Shown: in pieces, positions 55,301 to 64,000 of the stretch
Numbering within the stretch: the first letter of the stretch is position 1
How the letters are laid out: each line of letters begins with the position of its first letter
Notes under the pieces: generated by a model
Database searches by the model: none
Told to the model about the DNA's origin: nothing
What the model saw: only the letters and a program-made list of their open reading frames with translations
Program-made: the position numbers and the translations under genes
Assembly: GCA_963971285.1 (NCBI GenBank)
Contig: OZ020244.1
Location: 17,174,001 to 17,238,000, forward strand
Origin: Astropecten irregularis
Lineage: Eukaryota > Echinodermata > Asteroidea > Paxillosida > Astropectinidae
Direction: 5' to 3'
Length of the DNA: 64,000 nt

Positions 55301-58300
55301 ATGATCTACATTTTATCGGTTTTGATGGTTGGTCTGTGTTTATAAGGATACAGTGGCTTGAAGTTGTTTCTAAAACCCCTTGTGTCCGCCCAATGTTTGA
55401 AAACACATGAGAGGTTCTGGGCTGGTGGGCCTGCAAGCAGGGCCAATTTCACAAAACTGTTAAGCACACAAATTTGCTTAGCACAAAAATGTCTCGCCCA
55501 ATAAAACAAACCACTATTGAAAATTCCATTTGATATACATTTTCAGCGAACAACAGCCAAGGAACAATCACAAAGTGATATACAACACGTAGAAATTTGG
55601 TTGTTAACCCTTTTTTTTATTAAGACAGAAATGTCATGCTTAGCACATTTTTGTGCTTAACAGTTTTATGAAATTGGCCCCAGGGCCTTAACTAACTATC
55701 GAGTCTGATTATGCTCTCTGTTTCAACTTGTCATGGCCGGCAAACATGAAAGCATGTTGGATCTGGGTGGGTGTGATGGGATTTGGATGGAGGAAAGGGT
55801 GTGGAGGGAAACTGCCCAGGGGCCCGCCCCCTCTATCTGTTCATGTCCAGTCATTCGGGTCGTCGAAGTCTAAATTATGTACTCTTCTATAATTAATACA
55901 CTGTTTAAATGTCATGTAGGCCAACAAAGCCCCATTATATTAGCACTAATACTTTCCCTTCCTCTCAATTAAAAAATGACTGTGCCTCACACCGCCCAAA
56001 TATAACCTTTCGGCGCGTTTCATAGCCTACAGGTCTTAAAGGTAGTATCATACATTGGTTTTTATCAAAGAAATGCAGATTCATGGGCAAAAATATCAAG
56101 AAAGATACATTAACAGTCATCTGTGAAAATTTCAGTCCCATACGGTGCCCACTTTTTGAGGAAATGGTGAAAACGGCCTCAGTATTTAAAATCTTTTATA
56201 TTTTATATTTTATATTTATAAGATCCAAAATAATTTCGGTCAATGGTTTTACTCTTTTCTGGATAAATACACCATTTCAGGTAGAAAAATTGTAATCTGT
56301 GACAATTTTCTGTTTCGGTATGAGGCTACCAAAGTATGATTGTACCTTTAGAATTACGTCATTAATTGTGACTATAACAAACCTGCATTTTCTTTGATTT
56401 CATTTGAAAATCTGAGTTTGTATTGTGTTCGGTGTTTGTTTTTGCTATTGTCATTGTTTTTGTTGTTTCTTGTCTTGATGTTGTGTTTTTCTTGTGTATT
56501 TGTTGTTTTGCCATCGTCTTTGTTATTTTGTTTTCGATGTGTGCGTGTGATGTCATGTTGTTTTCTGAGAGGGAGTGTGATAAAGGTAAACATGATATCA
56601 GTAAAGCAGATACACAATATTAGACGCGCGTAAATGGATACATTAAGAAAGATTTGAAATTTGAGATTTCCCTGATGTCTTGTAGTCACACTGCCAGGGA
56701 ATTCCGTACAAGAAAACAGACCCATGTTAATCATTTGCGACGACAAGGTGACAAAGTCGGTTTGTTTTTCACTCCAGCCGTGTCATGGGCTGAACTCGAG
56801 CGGAATGGAGCCGTAAAACAACCCGGGCTAGCCGATCGAGTCACCCGGTCCTACCTTGTCGCATTTCCCGCTGACAATGTTCCGCATTGTTATACCAAAT
56901 GGTCGGATATGAACCATCGGAATGAACTCCATAAAGAAGAAGGAAATTGGTAAGCCAAAAACAAGTGTTGGTCGGATTTAAATTGAAAGTGATCGATCTT
57001 TGGTATACCGGTGCAGATCTTGAGACATGTAGCCCAAGCAATGAACGGTGTTGCTTTGGCGTTTGGGAGAGAATTTTTTCCCTCAGATAAAAAAACTTGC
57101 ATGCAAAATGAGCAACTCGATCTATAGGCCTACCCTTTGTGACATCATCATTGATTTCATTTTATTTTGGACTGTTCTGATTTAAGGGAAATGACTAATT
57201 GAAATGTTGACATGTTGTTTGTGCATTTGTTTGGGGTCTTTGTTCGTTTGTTTTTGGCAAGTATTTGGCTGTCGTAGGCCTGTTTGTTTAGCTTGTCATC
57301 TATTTTTTTCGATCATAAATGTCAAGGGATCTTCCTCCCTTATAGCTCTGATACACATGATCTTTTAAAAGATCAAAAATAAAAGAGAAAAGACTTAAGA
57401 AATACTGTGGCCGTTTTTCACTGTTTTCTCAAAAAGTGGGCACCGTATGGGACTGAAATTTTCACAGATGACTGTTACTGTAGTCTTCCTTGATATTTTT
57501 GCCCATGACTCTGTATTTCTTTGATAAAAACCATGATACTACCTTTAAGGATGGCACACCTTATTAGGGCTGGTCTTCGTGTAAACTCACCTGATGGCAT
57601 AGGCTGGCCGAACAGCGTCTCCTCGTGCCCGTCTGACGAGCAGTTCCACCGCCTAAATTTGAACTGATGCCGGCACTCACCGAGCCCCATGTCTGCTCCC
57701 TCTGCTATGGCCACGATGGCATCGGGCCGGCTCTGACATATGGACCGTTGACGGGGGCTCAGCCCCGGTATCTTACTGCAGATCACATTGGCACCCAGAG
57801 CCACGACGGAGGACAAAGCCCTGCAAGATACACACAGAGAGGATATCCATGATCAGTTCAGGGGCAAATTTCATAGAGCTGTTAAGCACAAACAAATTGC
57901 TTAGCGCAAAATGTCTTGCTCAATCAAACAAATCACCATTACAAATTCCATTTGGTATTCATGATCAGCGAACAACAGACAAAGATCAAAAATAATTTTG
58001 GTCACTGGTTGTACTCTTTTTTTTTTCTGGATAAACACAGCATTTCAGACATAACAATTTTAACGGTATGTGTTTCTATACCATCACCATCTTTATACCC
58101 TGTAAGCTATAGGTAAATCTGTGAAGATTTCTGTTTCGGTATGCTACCAAAGTATGATGCTACCTTTAATCCTGTTATTATTAAGACAGAAATCTCGTGG
58201 TTAGCAAATTGTGGTGCTAAGCAGGACCGTGAAATCGGCCCCAGGTCATTACATACCTGCCTATATAATTATTTTGTTTATCAGGCTAGTTGTTACGTAT

Positions 58301-59715
58301 ACAGATTAATGCAGCAGTGATATATCCATTGTTTTAGTTGGGCTGTGCAAATCGCGAGATTGGTAATGTTGACCATAATGGCGTAATCAATTACACATTT
58401 TGAGTCGTTGACCACTGAATTCACGCCCACTGAAAAACATCTCTTCTGATGGAATTGTGCTGAGGGCATGACAGCCATATTCAAATTCGTGGACATTTTT
58501 TATGTGACTTATTCCTTTATTAAAGTTGGTAATGTATTAACTAAAATTCGGCTTCGTTACGTTTGTCAATTCGTTGACTGCATAAGTCCAGGCGTTTGAT
58601 ATAAGTCTGGGCCCAAGTTTCATGGAATCCGTTACCGTTTTTAGCAAAAATTCTTTGCTTACGGTGGCATATTTCTTTTTGCTTGCTGTTAGCGTATTTC
58701 ACGGGAGAGTTTTCTTTTTGGTAACGGTAAGCAAGGAATTTCTGCAGAATGCATATGACAGAGCTTTAGCAGAAAAATAATCACGCTTACCCTTGAAATT
58801 CTTCCCTAACCGAAAGTCTTGCTTATACGGATTCCATGTAATAGATTTCACGCGTAACATTGTTCGTAAGCACATATCTATAACTCTCCATAATGAAGTT
58901 GTGCATCGCCAAGTTGAGGAACTTTTACCTGTACCATAATACAAATAATGAGATATCCATGTTGAGCAAGTGCTATAAGTACTTGTATTTCTTCAGAACT
59001 ATACGGGATATAATGACATTTGATATCATGGGTTAACCATGGAGGAATCTCTTTCCTTCATCCATGATTGAACCGAAATGATACATGCATGGTTCAGATG
59101 GAGCTAAATTATGGTCTGATGTGGGGTTCTACCGATATAAGCCATAGGTAGGCATATACTATTGATAGGCATGGTGTTTCACCATCATGCTCAAACTACA
59201 TATCGGGTAAATTTCACCAAACTTATCGTAACTTACTATCAATCGTAGGACTTGTGATGCAATTGCAGCCTTACGTAGGATACGTACGGGTTTTCCGAAT
59301 TCGTAACTCGATTTACGATCGATCGTAGGCCTTCTTGAAGTCGACCCAATACCGAGCTTGGATTGGACAATTTGAAAGGAACTAGGCCCTAATAGTATTT
59401 TACGAAACAACAAAACATAACTTTTCACAAAACGTAATTGGGAAATCCGAATCTGTGTACAGGTTTCCTCCAGCGATATTAATTGAATACTGGATTCCGA
59501 TTGAATTGGCCGAATGCTCAAACTGCTATTTCATGCTGCTACTTGCTACAATGTGTTATACCAATGTATGGGTGATAAACTCGATCGTGAACAATTGGGT
59601 TAAAACAATACATGATCACTACTCACATGACATTTGAGCTCCCAAAAAGTGCCGACTGAGATATAACTAGAAATGATATCGCCACGAACACATTCATAAC
59701 GGTCCCGTAGATCAT
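48836..59715 (-). CDS. WNT7: Wnt7 secreted signalling ligand, complete 4-exon gene
   Basis: Coding exons (minus strand) are 59715-59627, 57820-57591, 51699-51431 and 49315-48836, totalling 1068 nt, 355 aa plus TAG; vertebrate Wnt7a and Wnt7b are 349 aa with four coding exons. Phases agree at all three junctions. Residues ~1-25 are a hydrophobic signal peptide. Family marks in order are [11 protein letters not shown] (~31-41), [49 protein letters not shown] (~206-215), [11 protein letters not shown] and the cysteine-rich end [13 protein letters not shown]. Ser212 in CHGVSG is the expected palmitoleoylation site needed for Frizzled binding. [11 protein letters not shown] and MNLHNNE are typical of the Wnt7 subfamily. 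A likely N-glycosylation site is NCS in RRWNCS. Confidence 0.95.
51173..51320. mobile_element. GTCGATTTCACCAAACT palindromic repeat, copy 5
   Basis: Starts GGTTGATTTCACGAAGCC and ends GAGTTGGCTGAAATCGACCC. It lies in Wnt7 intron 3, 110 bp from exon 3. Confidence 0.7.
51431..51699 (-). CDS. WNT7: Wnt7 exon 3
   Basis: The acceptor is CTCACGCAG and the donor is AGACAG/GTAAGA. It encodes [20 protein letters not shown], then [26 protein letters not shown] and [15 protein letters not shown]. The last motif before the intron sits exactly where vertebrate Wnt7 has its third intron. Confidence 0.96.
52190..52262 (+). repeat. tRNA-like sequence
   Basis: A B box CTGGTGCGAATCCCACC with a weak A box upstream. 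Probably a SINE head, not a functional tRNA. Confidence 0.45.
52904..53277 (+). mobile_element. TTAA MITE subfamily B, full copy
   Basis: TTAA at both ends, tips AAGGTACAGTGCATGGCTTG and CCAATCATGTATTGTACCTT, centre GATCTCGGGGTAAGATCAAA. It is the best full-length example of subfamily B here. Confidence 0.88.
53955..54632. repeat. Minisatellite, ~67-bp unit, about 10 copies
   Basis: Units contain AGCTCAGATTTAGCCT, GAGAAAGATCCTGCTAGGAT and ACTCCAAGCAA with AAACGACAGGCC between. Several units lack 3-10 bases. It lies in Wnt7 intron 2. A lone relative is at 36335-36410. Confidence 0.92.
54808..54903 (-). repeat. tRNA-derived SINE, internally deleted
   Basis: The flanks GTGAACAAAGAA and GGCGGTGTCCCTAAGTATTC with CAATTATCTTTGTTCGTTTC are kept. 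The B-box region is gone. Confidence 0.65.
55440..55681. mobile_element. GGGGCCAATTTCATAGAGCT foldback repeat, copy 3
   Basis: Ends GGGCCAATTTCACAAAACTG and CAGTTTTATGAAATTGGCCCC, with inner GTTAAGCACACAAATTTGC. Confidence 0.78.
56036..56350 (-). mobile_element. TTAA MITE family A
   Basis: The left TTAA and tip are intact. The centre is replaced by TTTATATTTTATATTTTATA repeats and the right end is decayed to TACCTTTAG. Confidence 0.8.
57358..57548 (+). mobile_element. TTAA MITE family A, right half only
   Basis: Starts exactly at the central GATCTTTTAAAAGATC and ends ATGATACTACCTTTAA. It lies 42 bp from the Wnt7 exon 2 donor. Confidence 0.85.
57591..57820 (-). CDS. WNT7: Wnt7 exon 2
   Basis: The acceptor is ATCTTGCAG and the donor is CATCAG/GTGAGT on the minus strand. 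It encodes [20 protein letters not shown], then [26 protein letters not shown] and RRWNCSSDG, matching the N-terminal alpha-helical domain of Wnt7b. A partial TTAA element (57358-57548) lies 42 bp beyond the donor in intron 2. Confidence 0.95.
57861..58242. mobile_element. GGGGCCAATTTCATAGAGCT foldback repeat, copy 4, interrupted
   Basis: The left arm (GGGGCAAATTTCATAGAGCT) and right arm (GACCGTGAAATCGGCCCC) are separated by a half TTAA element at 57980-58169. It starts 41 bp upstream of Wnt7 exon 2 in intron 1. Confidence 0.75.
57980..58169 (-). mobile_element. TTAA MITE family A, half copy nested in another repeat
   Basis: Runs from AGATCAAAAATAATTTTGGTC (centre) to GTATGATGCTACCTTTAA. The outer half is absent. 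Confidence 0.8.
58608..58838. repeat. Inverted repeat with GTTTCATGGAATCCGT ends
   Basis: AAGTTTCATGGAATCCGTTA at the left opposes ACGGATTCCATGTAATAGAT at the right, with TTTGCTTACGGT and GGTAACGGTAAGCAA inside. It resembles the GGGGCCAATTTCAT family in style. Confidence 0.5.
59204..59347. mobile_element. GTCGATTTCACCAAACT palindromic repeat, copy 6
   Basis: Starts CGGGTAAATTTCACCAAACT and ends GGCCTTCTTGAAGTCGACCC, in Wnt7 intron 1. Confidence 0.68.
59627..59715 (-). CDS. WNT7: Wnt7 exon 1 (start codon, signal peptide)
   Basis: Read on the minus strand, the exon encodes [20 protein letters not shown] and SALFGSSNV and ends AT/GTGAGT. The split codon AT+G joins exon 2 in frame. The central run [10 protein letters not shown] is a signal-peptide hydrophobic core. 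Sequence conservation is low here, as usual for Wnt leaders, so the call rests on phase, donor and the signal-peptide shape. A second ATG lies six codons downstream. Confidence 0.78.
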
Positions 59716-61560
59716 TTTGGCTGACTTTATACAGCAGTACAAGTTGCTCCAGACCTCATCCGAACTTGGAATACTTCAACTCTCTTAAGTTACGCCTATA
59801 CTGGCAATTCGCCACCTACTATAGTCGACGTTGCCTTTCCAAATGCCGATGGCTAATTGTGAGTAGCGAGATTTGGTTTTTGTCCCCTTTGATTAGAAAA
59901 GCCGTGTGCTATCTCGGCAGGCAGTGAGATTGTCCAAACATAACCATGATTGGCTGGTCGCTGTGCGGTTTTGCAAAATGCAAGCAAGCAAGCTCCCCAG
60001 CAAATTCCCCTCGCCTTAGCGGTGTGCCAATGCACCGTCGCGCGCCGCTGCTAGTACAACTAGCTTCAAGGGGCGATCAGTACCCACCGCCCTGGTCTCC
60101 CTCTTTTGTCAACCCCCTTCATGCCCGTGTTTGGACCGGCAATAGTCGGCTTTGTTCGGCCTCTCAGATGCCGACAGTGAGACACAGAACAAACTTTGTT
60201 TGCGTATTATTGGTCTACCTGTCCAAACTGTTTGGCCTACGGGGATATTGTTTCAAGAGGTGTTAGGCAACATTACCGCTAATTAAAGATCACCGTATTT
60301 AAACGTGGCGTGAGACATCTCGACAAAAAGGTCCAAGGCAGAATCGTTTAGCTTGAAAATAACTGTCACCCCTACGTCTTATCTGATAACAGTTATTGCT
60401 AAAAGGTTATGGTACATGTTTACCAAAGTAAAATGTTTGCCCCAAAATGTCAATAAATTTGGTCAAGTTTCAATTATTTCAAAATGAAACGTCTACAGCA
60501 AAGGAGGGAATGTAATGAAATAAATCAATCATTTTAATTAAGATTAATTAAAAAAAAATAATTAAACAAATCTGAAACTCAATAATTGGAATCAATATTT
60601 ACATATCATGTTCAGATTGTTAAAGTTAAAATCATGACTGAACACAATCTTCAGCCTACATGCAGAACTCTATCTACAAGTGAAGTCAACTCGCACTTCC
60701 CTTTTCAGTTATCGATAAAGAAAACAATGACTGAAAAATGAACAAGTTTCGAACTTTTCATGCATTGTTTAAGCGGATGTGAAACATTGTGTTGTACGCG
60801 GACAAAGTCAGTTGTTTTCATTTAATTAAAATGAACAAAAAAACAAACATCGAGTAAAAAGCAAATACTAGGGTGTTGTTCAATAAGCTTACAAGGCATT
60901 GTGTCTTCAAATTTGTCTTGTGACTGACTACAAAGGAACCTTCTTTTTTAGGAACGTAAAACTTGGAATGTGATAAAAGGAATCTGAATGAAGTGAAGCC
61001 AAGTATTATAATCACACTTTGAGCCAAATAGAAGGTAGTGTCATCGACCGCAGGAAATCTTCCTCAATTTTAAAGATTAGAAATCGACAAATTTCCTTCA
61101 TCAGTTCCGGAAGTTTTCTTCTGTTCTGCTTAAGGCTTCACATTGTGAAGACGTTTTTCCCTGATGAGACATGCCTAGATTTACGTATACTCATCACCGT
61201 ACCTCGTCAACCTTTCCCCCGGTCACCTCCCCCTTAATCCTCCCGCTGTGATAACAAGTTTACTCTCGCTTTGATACCTCCCAAAAGATGCTCAATTAAC
61301 TGGGCAAATGGCCAAGAAGCCTTGTCTATTAGGAAGGACAAAAAGCGGGGATCTTCAGGAAGCTCGACCACGCGTCTTTGAAGAGATGCGCGCCGTTTTG
61401 GAGAGGATAATCCTAAATTAAATCCAGACCGTCTTATCACACCTGTACTGAACGCGGTTCACCTCAACCTACATGTCATCTTTGATGCTCTCTTGTAAGT
61501 TCCGGTCCATGTATAGGTATTCAATAGCACTGATTGTTACATTGAGGATGGCGAGGCGTT
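59716..61560. other. Wnt7 5' flank, no gene recognised
   Basis: The Wnt7 5' UTR and promoter should lie here. A G+C-richer patch spans about 60000-60200. I see no TATA box that can be assigned. Open frames at 59853, 59946, 60818 and 61234 lack recognisable motifs. Confidence 0.45.
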
Positions 61561-61888
61561 ATAAAAGTACAACATACTTTTGGTAGCATACCGCAACAGA
61601 AATCTTCACAGATTTACCTATAACTTACAGGGTATGAAGATGGTGATGGTAGAAACATACTCTTAAGAAAAGAGTGAAATTGATTGACCAAAAACAATTT
61701 TGATCTTCGAAAAATCAGAAATCATGTGAACAGATTTGAAAAATACCGTATAGGCGTTTGTCACTTTTTTTCTCAAAAGTGGGCACCTTATGGGACTGGA
61801 GATTTCACAGATGACTGTTACTGCACTCTTCTTGATATTTTTGCCCATGAATCTGCATTTCTGTGGCAAAAATCAAAGTTACCTTTAA
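61561..61888 (+). mobile_element. TTAA MITE family A, diverged
   Basis: Starts AAAAGTACAACATACTTTTG with the GGTAGCATACCGCAACAG variant and ends CAAAGTTACCTTTAAG. The centre is lost. Confidence 0.78.
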
Positions 61889-62999
61889 GAGCCAAGAGCT
61901 TGTTCTTCAGGCTTGTTTCTTCGACAAACGCCACTAACAGTCCGTTAGATTTTACTTTGGGTCGGTGCTATGGCCTATATTCTTTCCAAGTTGAAAAGAA
62001 GGTACATTGTATTTAAAATGATAAACTGATTGGGAACTTTCAAATGTAAATTTAGCACAGCGTGAAATTGTGTCAGATAGGGATATATATTTTTCTCATG
62101 TTTTAACTCTATTAATTAGACGGCGATTAGCTAGTGTGCTTGTTTTTTTGTTTTTCATGTTTTAAATAGTTTTAATGTCGTAAACTATTTATTTTTTTAT
62201 ACTAACCGTTTTTATAATGGTTGTCTTGTATTTCCTTATGTTTAATTCTAGGTGTTTTCACTGTACAGCGCTCTGAAACTTCATGTGTTATTAGCGCTTT
62301 ATAAATGTAATTAAGTTAAGTTAAGTTAAGATACATTTTCCTGTTTTCCTCTTTCTTTATTGAATACACGTACTTCGAATCAAATCCCTAATATTTTGGT
62401 ATGACATCCCAGTGTTCTGATTCTAGGGTATTCTATGTCTTAATTCTCAATTTTTGTCATTTCTATTCTATCATAATTACCAACCATACAAGACATCACA
62501 TGGCACGTGTGCGAATCAATAATAATAACCAAGCGCAGATCAAACATATCTATCATTTTTGTGGTCGTGAAAACTTCAAGAAAAGAGAAAAAAAATGACA
62601 GGTTTCTTCACGGCTGGATTCTCACCTACGACCTTTTCTTCAGACGTCCCACCAGCTCTATACCACCATGCTTGTTGCAGGTCAACAGTCAAATTATATA
62701 TAGTGCATTCATATATATGCCGGTGTGGGTTCTATAATGGTCAATCAATTTTGATAGATTGGTATTTTCCTCTATGGGTGGTCCAGTTCAACATATTGAA
62801 ATAATTTGTGCAAGTAAAGTATCCAAGTCATCGTATATATATACACTAATTTTAAATTCTGAAGTTGTGGTACACGCAGAATCATGCAGGGTCTTCTCGC
62901 GTACTTTAACACTACGGCATTAGCATCAACTTTTCAACTCTGGAAAGTGTACTTCAGAAGTTTATGATTTGTACGAGGGCTGGGTCTGCAAAAGTGGAA

Positions 63000-63120
63000 C
63001 GCATTTAAGGCGGGAAATGATCAAAATTGACGCCAGGCGCTGAACATGACCGATTAGTTGGAAAAATGGCGGGAAACGGCGACAACCAATCCCACATGGA
63101 TCGTCTGCTGAAACAAAACA
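63000..63120. promoter_or_regulatory. Possible promoter patch with E2F- and CCAAT-like motifs
   Basis: Two GGCGGGAAA motifs (near 63010 and 63068) and an ACCAATCC lie within about 85 bp in an otherwise AT-rich area. This is motif reading only, and no transcript start is visible. Confidence 0.25.
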
Positions 63121-63392
63121 GGCATGCGGTATCGTTTTCCTTGCAGGGTGGGTGGGGGATGAAATAATATGGGTGGCAAAACATTAGATACCCTAGAAAA
63201 TATATCTATTGTGTACTTGAACGGAATGGATTTAGGGAATTACATTGCAGCCGCAGCCAATTGATTAGGAACCCAGATGGCTTGAGTAATTGAAAACTGA
63301 CATATAGCTGTGCGTTCCCAATGGTAAATCGACTATCAAGATTTGGCTAGGGATAGGGCTATGAGGCATGTACACTTTTATTGCGTTGACTT

Positions 63393-63754
63393 ATGATGTA
63401 CTATCATACTTTGGTAGCATACCGAAACAGAAACGGTTCACATATTTACCTATGACTTGATGGGTATAAAGATGGTGATGGTAGAAACATATATCGTTAA
63501 CGTTTTTCTGCTTGAAATGCTGTATTTATCCAGAACTGAGTCAAACCATGAAGACCACAAACAGTTTTAAACTCATCTGAATAGATTTGAAAATATACCA
63601 TACACGGCGAGCGTTTTTCACTATTTTCTCAAAAAGTGGGCACCGTACATGGGACTGGACATTTTCACAGATGATTGTTACTGTATCGGCCTTGGTATTT
63701 GTACCCATTAATCTTCATTTCTTTTGCAAAAACCAAAGTATGATATACCTTTAA
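63393..63754 (+). mobile_element. TTAA MITE family A, left TTAA lost
   Basis: Starts GATGTACTATCATACTTTGG, with GGTAGCATACCGAAACAG, and ends AAGTATGATATACCTTTAA. Confidence 0.82.
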
Positions 63755-64000
63755 ATTCAGGGTTACTCTGTTGAAGTCTGCATATTATTTGACTGTGTCT
63801 TTTCAAACTGTTTGGACTTTGTTCGCGTGATGGGTCTAGTCCTGGAAATCCATATATGAATTGTTATCCTCAGTGAAAGTGACTCTCTCCAAAATGAAAT
63901 TTCCGATTTTTTTCCCGGTCTGCCGTATTTTTGATGAATGACACAGCTAGGCTTTGTTCCCATGTGGACAAAATCGAAAAATGATTTATTGATTTATTCC

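Overview
The window is animal (eukaryotic) genomic DNA, about 40% G+C by eye, with spliced genes, GT-AG introns and a dense load of small DNA transposons. Two complete genes can be assembled exon by exon with matching splice phases. On the + strand is an ataxin-10 homologue (9 coding exons, 10873-35406, 503 aa). On the - strand is a Wnt7 homologue (4 coding exons, 59715 down to 48836, 355 aa). They point at each other, with 13.4 kb between the stop codons. From memory, human ATXN10 and WNT7B are neighbours on 22q13 in the same tail-to-tail order. The repeat types and the degree of protein divergence suggest a non-vertebrate deuterostome. An echinoderm such as a sea star is my best guess, but this is an inference from recall and not proven by the sequence.

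Layout: 1-9600 is non-genic and holds hAT-like and TTAA-type miniature elements, a minisatellite and a frameshifted non-LTR reverse transcriptase relic. At 9656-10796 a 1.14 kb foldback element with an 11-bp target duplication sits 65 bp upstream of the ataxin-10 start codon. 10873-35406 is ataxin-10; its introns carry a decayed piggyBac element (11338-13043), tRNA-derived SINEs and many TTAA elements, and a 200-base assembly gap starts 3 bp inside intron 1. 35407-48835 is the shared 3' intergenic space, with a CRE-rich tandem block near 36.7-37.3 kb. 48836-59715 is Wnt7, with a 67-bp minisatellite in its second intron. 59716-64000 is the region 5' of Wnt7 and contains only repeats and a possible promoter-like patch near 63.0-63.1 kb.

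The dominant structural signal is one TTAA-flanked miniature element family. Its full copies are about 350-370 bp, its tip is TTAAAGGTAGTATCATAC and its centre is the palindrome GATCTTTTAAAAGATC. I count about 28-29 full or partial copies in two subfamilies, roughly 9 kb or 14% of the window by hand estimate. They include one copy inserted into the centre of another and one pair that shares a single TTAA. The two genes have no evident joint biochemical role: Wnt7 is a secreted lipid-modified ligand and ataxin-10 is a cytoplasmic armadillo-type protein. What links them is conserved position. All assignments were made by reading the sequence, with no database search.
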